From assembly GCA_015179125.1 (NCBI GenBank), contig WHVA01000005.1, forward strand, positions 186,001 through 250,000: DNA of 64,000 bases, written 5' to 3'. This DNA comes from Gautieria morchelliformis (Eukaryota; Basidiomycota; Agaricomycetes; Gomphales; Gomphaceae). A program made the position numbers and the translations under genes. The notes beneath the pieces were generated by a model, which was given only the letters and a program-made list of their open reading frames with translations, was not told the DNA's origin and did not search any database. This document shows positions 11,049 through 21,830 of the stretch, piece by piece. Positions within the stretch are counted from its first letter, which is position 1; every line of letters starts with the position of its first letter.

Positions 11049-12235
11049 CTATCTCCACGCTGACCAACTCGGTCCCCACTCTCGTATCCGCCACCTGACT
11101 CGGACCCGCTTCCCCCCGTTCTCCTCCTGCATCCGCAATTCCATCCTTTCCCGGACCATGTCATTCCGCCATCTATACTCCCGTTTGAATTGCTCCAGGA
11201 CCGCCGACATAACGGTCATTTGATTTTGGAAGGACAACAACTGCTGTTGTTGAACTTCCGCCATCTCCTCAAGGGTGTTCCGGATCCCGCACTGGGATCT
11301 CCGGATACCCCTCAACGACCTAGCGATGTCGAACAACGGCGACACCATGGAGAAGCGGTTGAGCACCGCAGTCTCTGAGGTTCCGGTCACCGGAAATCCC
11401 TCCAGCTTTTTTCCGCTTGGTCCCGGTTTCGACTTGGGGGTTTCAGGCCCCTTGATCTCAACCCTGCGCCGTTTCCGCTCCACCCTCGCGGCACACCCAT
11501 CCACCACGCAACGACGCTTCTTGTCCCGGCACCGTTCGCAGGCCGTCTCCCGCGGATTTTCCGACCACACACACTCCAGGCCCTTGACCTCGCACATGTC
11601 GCAAGGAGCCTTCTCCTCCTCGCCATCCCTGGTTTTCCTTTTCTGGGTCACGGGATTCTCCGGCCCCAGCTCTCGCAATTCCAGTATCCGGGCCATCTTC
11701 TCTTTCCGAGCCTGCTGGAACTCGTCCGCCCTCCGTTTCCGCTCCGCAACGATGTTCGGCATGGGAGCACCTTCTTTCTGCTTCCCCTTGCCCTCTGGAG
11801 TCAGTGTGCTTTCCGCACTGCTTTCCCCTTCCAACTCCCCCTCGGATTCTACGACTCTCTGGCAGTTTTTCCGTGAGCTCTGGAACACCCCACACGACAT
11901 TTCTGACTCACCCGGGATTTCCCTGCCTTTTCCGCCATGACCTTGTCTTCCACAGCTTTTTTCGCCGTGTCCCGTTTCCGCTGCTCCTCACGGAGGCGCG
12001 ACTCTTCCTCGCGGCGTTTACGGTCCCTTTCCTCCCTCTCCTTCCACTCCTGCTCCTGACGCTCCTGTTCCTTGCGCTCTTTCTCCTTGCGCTCCTCCTC
12101 CAGACGCTCCCTCTCTTTCCGCGTGGCTTCCTTGGCCTCACGCTTTTCGGCCAGTTCCTTCTGCGCAAGCATGTCAGCAAAGTGCTGCTTCATCTCAGCC
12201 CTGGTCATTTTGGAGAAGTCGACTGGAGTGCTCAT
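11049..12235 (-). CDS. Antisense spliced gene inside gypsy-1: coiled coil plus Zn2Cys6-like cluster
   Basis: Two minus-strand frames join through a 53-bp intron (11859-11911; GTGAGT donor, CTCAC branch-like site, CTGCCAG acceptor, phase 0). Exon 1 is 12235-11912 and exon 2 is 11858-11049, giving about 377 residues. The N-terminal third is a highly charged Glu/Lys/Arg helix, likely a coiled coil. Cysteines at about residues 194, 197, 204, 215, 218 and 225 follow C-x2-C-x6-C-x10-C-x2-C-x6-C, the spacing of fungal Zn2Cys6 DNA-binding clusters, with basic residues (RCRDKKRRC) after it. The C-terminal part has a Gln-rich helix (VQQQQLLSFQNQM). It lies between pol and the 3' LTR, opposite in direction to the element. 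Splicing is inferred. Function is unknown: a regulator of the element, of host genes, or a nucleic-acid chaperone are all possible. Confidence 0.7.
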
Positions 12236-12357
12236 GGTGGATCAAAACGAAGACGCGTCTTGTTTCCCGCCTATCTTTCGAACTCCGACGTGTTTGTTCA
12301 CAGGTCACGTGATCCATACTTGTGGTCTCGCGGGGCTCGACCTTAGAAGGGAGATAC

Positions 12358-13037
12358 TGTTACGACCGTTCATTTCCGACTTCCGACCCTCAGTTCCGCC
12401 ACACCTTCCGCCCCTCCGATATTTCCGCAACACATTCTGCCCCTCCGATATTTCCGACATTCCGCCCCTTGTACATTTCCCTTGTTCTTTCGACTCTATT
12501 ACTCGGACCCACCTTACCGTTCATCAAGACCATATGTCCGACCCTCCTTGTGTTTCATTGTCAGATATGTTTTTCCGACCCCTTGTTCTTTGCCATTGTT
12601 CTACCTTACCCTGAACCCCCTTGTAGTCCCATTGTTCCCAATAGTTAGTTCCCACGCATTGTCTACTCGACTTCCGCTTCCTCTGGAATTTGCTTAGTAC
12701 CATATCATTACCTGTTGCCTCAGCTCTTTGTATAAAAGCCTGTCATGTATGTCTCTTATTCTGCAATCAGATAATCGCCTTCGATACTTGATTTCCTTCG
12801 CTCCATCTCCTGTTCTTAGCACAGCGAGTCTAGCAAGATCTCAGTCTCTCCGCCTTCCGTCTTCCACCTTCCGCCTCAGTTCCAACTCAAGCTCCGACCA
12901 AACCTTTGGTTCAGTACTTTCCGACTTCCGACTCAGTTCCGAAATACTTAGGACGATAGTTCATTGGGGGCGCAACCTACAAGTTGAAGCCACTGTCCTT
13001 TCCAGTTCCGACTTAGCGGAAATCTCGATACGTAACA
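12358..13037 (+). repeat. 3' LTR of gypsy-1
   Basis: 680 bp, preceded by a purine-rich tract (12345-12357). It matches the 5' LTR apart from a 9-bp deletion within the GGACCCACC motif, a 1-bp insertion and scattered substitutions. It ends CGTAACA, followed by the AATTA duplication. Confidence 0.92.
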
Positions 13038-13042
13038 AATTA

Positions 13043-13344
13043 GTACTATACCTGTCCTACATATCATATTATATATACATATATTATACTATGAAGGTTC
13101 TTATCTCATAGTACATAGACTTTATGAATAACCTCTATAGGGCACTATGGTTCCTGGTTCGTTTCCACACCCACGTATGTGTGTGTATGACTTACTGCTC
13201 CAGCTGCTGACCCTGGCCCACACATTTCTTTAGTTCCAACTCCCTGGTTAATCACATATAATCCCCAATTCTCTTAGATCCAATTCTCTCTCCCTTTACT
13301 TATCTGACATTATGATTCCCTCTTGCAGCAGATGCTCAATGTCG
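13043..13344. other. AT-rich host sequence, nothing recognised
   Basis: Continuation of the sequence interrupted by gypsy-1. No convincing reading frame. Confidence 0.4.
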
Positions 13345-13527
13345 TCACCGCCTTCCTGGAGGACATCGAAGAGGTCGTGTTTGACTACCACCGTATAAAA
13401 GAACCCGAAGGAGGGCATCACTGAGCTCCATGTTATCAGTCTTTGTCATGGTATTGGCAGCAGAGAACAAGAAGCTTGTGTCTCTGCTCTGGCCGGTGAC
13501 GGCAGGAGCAAGAAAACCTGCATCCAA
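13345..13527 (-). CDS. Short unrecognised exon candidate
   Basis: A 60-codon frame on the minus strand whose composition looks protein-like (GFLAPAVTGQSRDTSFLF near its start). No start, stop or splice context convincingly completes a gene, and no family was recognised. It may be one exon of a decayed host gene. Confidence 0.2.
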   Translation of the reverse strand: MDAGFLAPAVTGQSRDTSFLFSAANTMTKTDNMELSDALLRVLLYGGSQTRPLRCPPGRR

Positions 13528-13699
13528 ATCAGCTCAAATTATGAATTCAAATCAGGCTTATCAGAGTTAAAACTGATTTTGGGGGCTTTGTTGGAGCTTT
13601 TAAATGTTTCAAATCCTTGTTCAAATCCTCTCCAAATCCCCCTCTACTCTGATAGGCCCTATTGCTTCTGTCTACATTCTATTATATATTCTTTCTCTG

Positions 13700-13805
13700 A
13701 GATACAGGACCTAGGCACTATCAAAGAACCAGCCACACCATCAAAGAACCAGACACCTCCACAAAGAACCCAGAATGCCAAGCAAACACTGTCAATCAAG
13801 TGATC
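13700..13805. repeat. Degenerate CATCAAAGAACCAG repeat block
   Basis: Several near-copies of a 14-16 bp unit (ATCAAAGAACCAG) followed by AATGCCAAGC. The same block occurs at 15660-15750 and, reverse-complemented, at 34510-34630, so it belongs to a dispersed duplicated segment rather than to a gene. Confidence 0.55.
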
Positions 13806-14019
13806 GGGTTAGCAAAGGTCAGCAGGGGATGATTGCACCACATCAACTGTCACATGTAAATTACATAACAGTAATACAATGGCCGCTGACTTTCGGCGTT
13901 CAACAGCAACTACCATTTGAAGCACTCATGCCCACTCTCACCCACACTTGATCTGCTGCTAGCACGCCGCATGTACACTGTCCTTCACTATCCACTCGTG
14001 TTCCACACCACTCACGCTC

Positions 14020-14715
14020 CCATTCAGTGTCCCCTGCTGACATTCCCCCACTCACGGGTGCATTCAGTGTCCCCTGCCATCCACTCATGTTCCACCAGTT
14101 GGCCTTGGCCAGAAGGTGAAATAAATGCATCCCTACCCACCCACAAATACCTTGACTCAACGTCGGCGTGCTGTCCAGCACCTTCAGAGCGTGTAAGGCG
14201 TGATAAGTCTGGTGGAGACTGCTGGCAAACAAGGTAGATATCAAGCAGCTCTATTGTTGAGGTGCAGGGATTCAGGTAAATGTATGACCATAACCCAGGC
14301 ATCTGCAAGGCGACGTTATGCCAGTGGCGTGACATGTGGGATACCAATATTTCAATGCCACTGCTGATGTCCGTAGATGAGCTGGTCATGGAGAATATCC
14401 TCGAAAATATCGGATAGTATTTCGCTCGGGATTTTATTCATACCAACATTCCAGTTGAGACTCTCTTAGACGTCAACAGGAACGGCTGCTAGAGTCTTGT
14501 CCACCGCTTTCAGTTGTGTGGGTAGTTGTTCCTTGGTAGCTTCCAGGTCGGCGACCTCCTCGTAAAGCATTTCCAGGGTTGTCATGGCGTTTTTGTAATC
14601 ATGTTGCCACCTAATAACTAGGACATTATAAGTTTTGGTGCAGGCAGGTCGAAGAGAACTTACCCCGAGGCGTAAAACACGAAGGAAGCAATGCTACAGT
14701 TGCGCGAAATCAAGT
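14020..14715 (-). pseudogene. F-box protein gene relic
   Basis: On the minus strand a coiled-coil exon (TTLEMLYEEVADLEATKEQL) precedes an F-box (MNKIPSEILSDIFEDIL). After a +1 shift comes the region that follows the F-box in Agaricomycete F-box proteins (VSHMSRHWHNVALQMPGLWS). A 50-bp GT-AG intron lies upstream (GTAAGT...TTATTAG, about 14613-14662). A TAA between coil and F-box and the frameshift after it disable the gene. F-box proteins recruit substrates to SCF ubiquitin ligases and are a strongly expanded, fast-decaying family in these fungi. A second fragment lies at 31757-32068. Confidence 0.65.
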
Positions 14716-14829
14716 GGCTCTAACAGACTATGGATTAGGATGCCTGATGATGAACCACAATCAGCCTGTTAGGCTGTGCTCAGTGTTAGGTGGAAGTGCG
14801 AATGTAGCGATGTGCCTGCTAGTGAGAAA

Positions 14830-15010
14830 CCACTAGACAAAACGCTGTGAATTATAATATTACGTGCAGCCCCATACCGCACAAAGCCAGATGCAGAAGG
14901 CGGTGTTGTGGATCCTGTCCGTCGTCGGGCAGCCCAATCCCACATGCGCAATCCCGCCCCTGAATTCGTCCGGGCTTCCATTCCTGAGTGCATACTCAGT
15001 GAGCCAAAGA
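14830..15010 (-). pseudogene. R-family fragment, inverted (copy 2)
   Basis: Reverse-strand translation contains VRYGAARN and HSVLSSG together with a diverged ELRRGIAQ-type segment, matching the R copies at 3060-3240 and 40640-40800. It is a short orphan fragment. Confidence 0.6.
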
Positions 15011-15204
15011 TTCCCATTTGCCATGAGCGTCCGGCCCCGGGAGGCCAAGGAGCGGACCAGGAAAACCAGAGCCTTCTGGTCCTCTACAAGACAAAGGATC
15101 TAATTATAATTAGAATAGTACCCATGTATGCAAGGCAGCGACTTGCGTCGCTGAAAATTATCGAATCCACGACTACATATCTTACCCAACTGTGAGCGTC
15201 TTCA

Positions 15205-15565
15205 ACCTATGCTCCCAGACGTACCTGCTGACAATTTGGAAAACATAGAGGAATTGCTGGAGGATCATGTCAATATGGGGCTGGGGAAGTCGAGTCTCGC
15301 GCGCAAGCGGTAAGTACAACGTTGTGGGTTTATGTAAAGCCATGCTTATTACTGACTGTGCTTGCGCCTTTCAGACGACAAGGATCATGCTGACAATATG
15401 CTTGGTCAACCGCGTAAGTTCCCCGCACACGATTCACCTTTTCTTCTCGCCAATCTTCGTTTTCTTGTTGGGAAAAGCGGGTGAATCAGATGTAGAGACA
15501 AGCTTGCACGAAGCCATTGAAGGTTGGAGCTGGCTGAGGATGACGGTGGTGGTGGGTGGTGGATA
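15205..15565 (+). pseudogene. Unrecognised intron-containing gene fragment in the left arm
   Basis: A 65-bp intron is readable at 15310-15374 (GTAAGT donor, CTGAC branch site, TTTCAG acceptor). The downstream exon reads DDKDHADNMLGQPRKF and continues through LRFLVGKSGESDVE. The right-arm counterpart (37640-37900, opposite strand) preserves the same splice sites and exon. No family was recognised. Upstream frames conflict, so a full gene cannot be assembled. Confidence 0.4.
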
Positions 15566-16779
15566 GTAGGCGTGGGTAAGAAGCTTGGTGCATCATTGAT
15601 ACGCGAGCACATGCTCGATATTGCTTCTAGATCTACATACATTCCTGAGATACAGAACCCAGGCACACTGCTGTATCAAAGAACCAGGCACACCATCAAA
15701 GAAGCAAGCGTCTGAAGGCCATCAAAGAACCAGGATGCCAAGCGGGCCCGGTCGATCAAGCGATCAGGTCGGCAAATGCCGGCGAGGTACGATTCACATG
15801 CAAATTACGGACAACCTGGGTGACGCGCAAGTTCCCGGTGCTTGGACCGCATCAAAGCGGTTTGCTGTGAAAAACTGAAAAGCGGCGCTTGTAGACGTGT
15901 GTGGGTCCAACCCCCACCACTGGACGTCTGGACGTGCTTCACAAGGAAGCTAGAGAGACCTTGATGTAGAAGACGATATAGGAGCACTTCACCTTGAAGC
16001 TAGAAAATCGAGTCTCCATTCTGATTGCTGCAGCAAGCCGACCTGTGAGCTAGCATAGCTTCCTCCCCGCTCTCTGACAGACACCACAACGCGACTCCAA
16101 TCAGCATCTACAGGCATTGGAGGTGTTACCAGCAGAATACAGACCAGTGATAATGACTATCATTGGCGATCATTTTGCCTGCCGACCTCGGCTTATCCCA
16201 CATCGACCACCATGTCGGAATAATTTGAGAAAACAACCTAGGTACTTCGCCATTTGAGCCTAAGTTTTGAACGGTCATCTCCCTGCTGGGTCAATTCCAC
16301 CGGTCGTCGCAATTTGGCTCTGTCAAAGCATGATAATGACAGTTGTCTGTGGAGGCGGATTATAGTAGCAGTTCGTCAGCATAACTAGGTGTTTTTAAAT
16401 CAGCCACGATAATATGGATTTACCCATGCTCAACCACCTCCCGGCCTAACGTACGACCTAGAGCCTGTCCTATTCCAGGTGTATTATTTTGCCATCCATT
16501 TCCGTATGTAACACTTGGTGTGTTATGGGTGTGGGTGGTCTGCTGGGCTGTCGAGGGAAGAGAATCCAGTTCCGGATTATGGCAGCCCGCTGCCTAATGC
16601 TTAAAGCACTGAGATGCAGAAAACTGATCTCCAGCTAGATGTCAAAGGGGGAACCAAAACGCAGGAACAGACATACAACGATAACCTGCATTGCGGCACA
16701 GCAGATCCACCCGTGCAGGTGGAGAACAAAGGAAGGCAAGGGGGTAGGATGGATGAGGGGGATGAAAAGAAACAACGCA

Positions 16780-17480
16780 CCTCTTAAGGGTCCCTCCGCC
16801 TTAATCGGCCCTTACCGCCTTGGCGGCATCGTGGCCCTCTTCCGCAGGCGGCTGCACGTCTGCATTGACGTCCTCCCTCTCCCTCGGTGCTGGATTTTCT
16901 CTCACGAGCGCTGCACCTTTCGGCCGTAGAGGGCGGCAGATGAGCGCCTGAGGAAGTGGCCGAGGGACGTGTCAGCGCTGACGGGGAACGACAGGCGGGG
17001 ATCTGGATGTGAGCACGGGAGCGAAGACGCAGCACGCTGGACTCACAACGCACTGTCTATATCCCCAAAGGGTGCAGCGGCCCGCTCAAAGTAAGCCCAG
17101 GGCATGCCGCTGTTGAACCCATGATTGTCCTCCTCATCAAGGTCGAGGATCTGGAGGAAGGTGTCCATGTCGGGGCGGGAGTCAGTTGTGGGCGGGTATT
17201 CTTGTGCCGAAAACGGTGTCGCTGCTGATGCGGCGGTCGTCGTCGTTGCGGGGGCGACTGCTCCGCGCGAGCATTCGACAACTGGCCAGGGGGACCCACC
17301 TCCTCTAGAGGGTCATCTCCCCCGATGCGCGCAGTCGCGCGTGCTGGTGTGGACGGTGTCATGTTCGTGGGCCAACTGCTGTGTGGATTACCATCAGGCC
17401 AGAAGCAACTTCGGCACTGCGCAGGCTCAGCTACTGAATCAGCCCAGAGCGACAGGGGTAACAATGTCGTCAGCTCACCA
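16780..17480 (-). pseudogene. Unknown gene X, left-arm copy
   Basis: Minus-strand exon containing MDTFLQILDLDEEDNHGF followed by WAYFERAAAPFGD (about 17160-17060). A second part toward 16790 (NADVQPPAEEGHDAAKAV) ends at a stop. The same two exons occur on the plus strand in the right arm, where a 5' splice site GTGAGT and a 3' site GTCAG separate them. Pro/Ala-rich sequence precedes the conserved exon. A frame conflict upstream and a stop in exon 2 of this copy suggest decay. Function unknown. Confidence 0.45.
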
Positions 17481-17879
17481 ATAAACATGTCCTTACCCGA
17501 TGACAAATTATTCAGAGAGCCGTAGCCACTAACACACTGTTTCCTAACATCCCAAAGCCAAAATTCTACCTACCCGGAATTGACAGGCGAGACGATTCAT
17601 GATGCGCCTTTGGACGACCCTTAACGTCCTCGGAGTCGTCAATTCGGTTGTGCCTCAGTTCGTCGGAAAGTGAGTACGCACATCTGCCAGTGCACAGCAC
17701 GTCACAAGATCAAAGGCGGTGGCATGAGAGGGCGTCGCGCGATAGAGGCTCGTAGGAAGCAGACGCCGAGGACAAGTTGAACAACTCCATACCGTTCTAA
17801 TTGCCCAAGTTGGAGCGTGGGAGGGCGGTCCAGAACGCAGAACGCCATATTCAAGCTCCGATGACTGTGGTGCGCAACC

Positions 17880-19027
17880 TTATCAATTTGCCCCCAACGG
17901 GCCGTATGGTGCAGATCATCTGAGGAGGAACCTCGCACGACTCCGCTGCGCACATATCGATTGTCATACATGCTACCAGAGAGAACGATGGCACGACGCA
18001 GCTAGCACGCATACCGACGTCCTCATCCACTCCAGACCTAACGCGCATTGCACATAGCGTAGTGCACGCAAACGGGCTGAATACATTGCTCCGCGCATGC
18101 GCTCGAGGCGCAGATCGAGGCTGAGGTCGGAGATGCTGCGACGCATGTCGACGCATCGGAGGTGTGGCGCCAGGTAAGGGGGAGTATCGCGAGAGCGTGA
18201 GGGTAAACGATGAGCTAGTGAGGACGGTGTGTATCGCGAGGCCCGGCGGAGCTGCGAAGATACAGAGGCATCGGCATGGCGGACGGCGGCGAGAGTGGAG
18301 CTGAATAGTCATCTTTCGACGTCTCAGAACCTGATGCGGGACCGGGAGAGGGAGAGGGGTGGAGGCCGGGGACTAACAAGGGAAGAAGAAACAGGGCGCG
18401 AGAAGGAGAAACGTTCATCACAGCTGGACCGCTTATCCATTCGACGGATGTTCACCCCGCACATTGTAAACGCTTCAGCCGCATCGCAAGGTTCTCCAGA
18501 CCCAATTATCCATCGCCCAGCTCAGCCTCATAATCTCCGCGATCAGCACTGCAACCTACCCCCCGTCACCGTCCCACCCCCATTCCCTCGCTCCCCTCCG
18601 AGTCCTTAGACCGCAGAGGCTCCACCCGCCGCCGCGGCAAATTCTCTAACACCTATAACGCAACCGTAAGCGGGACATCCATCTTCCGTGCCATGACCTC
18701 GTCTGGGGCCACAACCGCAGTGTCTGCGCACACAGTCAGTGCGGCGGGGGAGGTTACGGCGTTTCAGTTGGTAAAGGTGCAGGCGTCACAGGGGAGTGCA
18801 CTAGTTGGGTTGCAAGATCAGCAGGAAAGGAATGAGCGGAAGCGGAGTCTGAGTATTACGGGTGAGTCTGGTGATGGCGACACGGGGAGGTTGCCGAATA
18901 TGCGGGGGCTGAGGAGTTCGATGAGGAATTCGCTTGATGGAGGGGCGGAGGAGGGGCGAGAGCATCTGCCGCCACCTGTGAATGGAGAGCGTTGGGAGAG
19001 GAGGACAAAAAATGATTTGCCGTCATA
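17880..19027 (+). pseudogene. R-family gene, copy 3
   Basis: Aligns with 40800-42297. It keeps STSQNL, RRMFTPHIVNASAASQ, SGATTAVSAHTVSAAGEVTA and the C-terminal block SLSITGESGDGDTGRLPN with a stop at 19026-19028. Internal deletions and frame changes (for example between 18090 and 18230, and around 18600) remove the central coiled-coil and Gly-rich part. The 3' boundary is shared with the larger copy. Confidence 0.6.
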
Positions 19028-19028
19028 A

Positions 19029-19620
19029 GTGAGTCGCAGCAACATATTCGTCGCCCAAACTTACGTTAACGCTCATTCCCTCTTCAGCATCGGCCGATCC
19101 ACGTATGGCGCGCAGGCGCCCAATTATATCTCGCGTTCTTCCCGTCTGTACCCTTTCGTATTCTTTGGACATCGTACATCGGATTATCATATCACGACCT
19201 TGAACCATCGAGCTACAGACATGAAACTGGGGACAGCGTAATACCCACCAGGGTAGATCGTCCAGAGTATGCCTGGGATGTGAAAAGAAATCTCTCTCGT
19301 TCTCTTTCCTTGACGTTTTTTTTCCCTTTTTATTCTCAGAGCATCTTTCTGATCGTTTTTCGACGCTCCACACGTAGGCTATAGTATGCGCTATGCACGA
19401 ATAAAGGTATAGTATTCAATTATATTCTCTCCGGAAGTAAGCATATACCGCGCTGGCCCTCCACTGCATGGATGTTTGTGAAGCGTCGAGATTTTCACCC
19501 TCGAGCTCGTTTCCAGCCGCTTAAAAATAAATTAGATTGCAACCCACTGGGAACGTTGAGTTTCATGGTCATGGCATAACATGTCGGGAGTGGAAAGTTT
19601 GGGTACCTCTGAGCACTGAC
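19029..19620. other. Duplicated non-coding stretch downstream of R
   Basis: Homologous to 42298-42980 (shared CATCGGCCGAT, GACATCGTACATCGGATTAT and the T-rich tract before GAGCATCTTT). It may hold the R 3' UTR or a decayed exon. No frame is conserved between the copies. Confidence 0.4.
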
Positions 19621-19623
19621 TAC

Positions 19624-20062
19624 TTAAGCTGAGCTGGTACTTGATGACCCGTCAAAAGCCGCGGGACCATAAACTTCCACCGCAATGATCTTCTCACCAT
19701 CGTCGGTCGTCACGTCTGAGCCAAAGCTCCACCGTTCCCGTAATTGATGTTACCCAGTCAGGAACATGGATTTTATGGTCGCCTTTAGGCTGGGCCAGTA
19801 TCCGAACGAAAGAGAGTACGTCAATCGGAGGCTCATTGCCGGTGCTAGTGCAGCCATGGCGCCTTGATCTGTTATTCCTCTTGCGAATAGGCAGAGTACC
19901 ACCATCGGCAGTGGGTTTAGTATAAGGCGTCCATTCGTCGCAGACCACGCCAGGAGCCGAAGACCGATGCTGACCTGCTCTGCGACGACGACAGTGACCT
20001 CGAGTCTCACCACGTAACGTTCGGAAATTGGGGACAATAAAAGGCCCCCGTGGACACCTCAA
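19624..20062 (-). CDS. Unknown gene K, copy 1
   Basis: Minus-strand coding region conserved with 42981-43397. It contains NEPPIDVLSFVRILAQPKGD and KIHVPDWVTS, and ends in another frame as DGEKIIAVEVYGPAAFDG followed by SSSTSSA and TAA at 19624-19626. The two frames meet near 19735, so either a short intron or an indel separates them. Conservation of protein sequence between the diverged copies argues for real coding. No family recognised. Confidence 0.45.
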
Positions 20063-21830
20063 AGGTTTTCAGGAATCTCGCTCGACCCGACAGCGGCCCT
20101 CCGGATCAACGCACTGGGCGTTGCCTTGGCTTCAAGTTATTGAGAGACGTTAGACATGCATTGTTGAGTGGCCTGAGCGAAAAAAAAACAGTATTACCAT
20201 AGGTTCGGCGCAAGCCTTCAGGTGCGGAGCTTGACGTTTGCACTAGTGAGTCCAACACAGTGGAACACGCATGAGAAGGGGAAGCGGAGAGTTTACACCA
20301 CTAAGAACGCCCCAGGTAATCGCGTAAGTATAATTCTCCAACTTTTGGCATGCGAGTTGCTTACACAACTGATTTGTCTACGGTAATGGCGAGGCGAGGG
20401 AGGAACGAGGCAGAGATGCCACGCGTGCTTCTTCCAACGATGAGATCAAGGTAATCGAAAATACCGGTACGCTCACAGCCATTTGCGGTGACAGTCTTTT
20501 CGCAAGTACGACGGCCATCCATTCCACCCATTCCACGACGATGCGCATGGCAACCAGAGATGAGAGGCCTCGAATGCCGCAGCCAGTGGGCAAAATGCGG
20601 TGCCGAGGAGAGACGTTCGCCACAAACTGAAAGTCAGAAGCTAATGACTAGAACAGCACAGCACAGTTCTATAGTGGAGAATATGGTACGCCGTACCAGC
20701 TACGGGACATGGCCGGTGCCGGGTGTCCCGCAGCGATCTAAGGGTGGCTGCGGAAAATGCTCCAGCATTACATAATTTTGGCACGACCGACCGCACCGCC
20801 GACTCAACGATCAGGGTCGTCGAGCGTAAAATAACGGATGATCTGCACTTCCGTGACTTTGTGGATTCGACATTCATCTAATCCCACCTCAATCGTTTTA
20901 TAATGTCTGGCTTTTCCTTCTATCCTTCCCAGGCCGGGTCTACAGAACACGGCACACAACGGTCGTTCTAGTAGGGCGATGCCCGGACATGAGGCTAGAG
21001 CTCAGTTTGTTTTATGTTACATGTTGGGCTCACGATTCATGTCATCAACGTCCAGGAGCACTGTCTGGTTGAGCCACGGTAAAATCAAGGCCGCTACAGA
21101 CCACCGTGCCGGTACTACACTCACTGAGTTACTTACTGTGATGGTAGGGCCTCTGTCGTAGTTTGGGCAGTGTTCTGATGTCTGATATGTAACATACCGA
21201 AGGATTAAGTTTCTCTGGCAATCGAGGCAAATCATCTTCAACTCTCGATGTCTAGAGGTACTGCGTCTTCAGGATGGGATCCCATGAAGAGTTAACAACT
21301 CAGTCGTGCCGGGGGGCTTGGGTAATTAGTATGTACTCCTGTATTCTAGGTATTGTAGTGCATCCCCTTTAGTCAGTGTCTGATGTGATTGAAACGGCGA
21401 CTCCCCAACAGATCGTCATACCTAACCGCCTTGCCGCAGATGCGCTCTATAGCAGTGTTTTTATAAGCTTCTTGATCATCACTAGTGCATGCATCTTGGA
21501 CTGGGATCACGGTGCGTGGAGTGAGTGTTAAGATTGCCATCCCGTTCTCTGACTATCGGCAGTGTTATCTTTCATGGAGACGCGCGCGGAGACACGTTGT
21601 CAACGAGGGTAGCTACTCGTGGCGGTGTCCCTAACCCCGATGTCAGTTCCGTCCCCTTCTGCCATCCCATGCTATAAGGTTCTTTCAGTAGACGGTTCAT
21701 CTTTAACATCCAGATATCTAACCTGCTTAGTTTACAGTATACGATCACCATATGGCATCTCAACAGAGCGTGGATATTCAGGTTATGTCAGACAAGTGAG
21801 TAGGTTGGGCCATTCAGTGGGTAGAATCTG
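20063..21830. other. Duplicated host segment without a clear gene
   Basis: Matches 43880-44064, then 48557-49343 and 49993-50800 in the second unit. A minus-strand stretch near 21050-21140 (VAALILPWL core) is partly conserved in both copies and may be an exon. The site near 20200 (ATAGGTTCGGCGCAAG) is the empty version of the copia insertion at 44060-48561. Confidence 0.4.

Larger units (their letters stand above)
5008..13042 (+). mobile_element. Ty3/gypsy chromovirus with LTRs and target duplication (gypsy-1)
   Basis: Complete LTR retrotransposon. LTRs lie at 5013-5700 and 12358-13037, bounded by the 5-bp target duplication AATTA (5008-5012 and 13038-13042). Order: LTR, gag (5734), pol (protease, RT, RNase H, integrase, chromodomain, to 10856), an opposite-strand gene (12235 down to 11049), polypurine tract, LTR. 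The LTRs differ by a 9-bp deletion, a 1-bp insertion and several substitutions, so insertion is not very recent. Stop codons in gag and pol and an altered integrase residue show it is no longer autonomous. No tRNA-complementary primer site was matched with confidence directly after the 5' LTR. Confidence 0.95.
15100..17890 (+). repeat. Left arm of a large interrupted inverted repeat
   Basis: Read backwards, this segment matches 32072-34640 and then 37540-38045. Landmarks: the TAATTATAATTAGAATAG motif at 15101 (reverse-complemented near 38010), the CATCAAAGAACC block, the ATTGGAGGTGTTA stretch near 16115 (opposite near 34180), and CACCACAGTC-type sequence near 17860 (near 32093). The arms differ by many substitutions and by insertions in the right arm. 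Confidence 0.75.

Noticed and set aside
11275..12614. Sense-strand frames over the antisense Zn-cluster gene
   Set aside because: Composition mirrors the charged minus-strand coding; the minus strand has consistent splice sites and Cys spacing.
13043..13300. Palindromic TA-rich stretch as an origin or centromere signal
   Set aside because: Short and unremarkable for fungal intergenic DNA; no repeat support.
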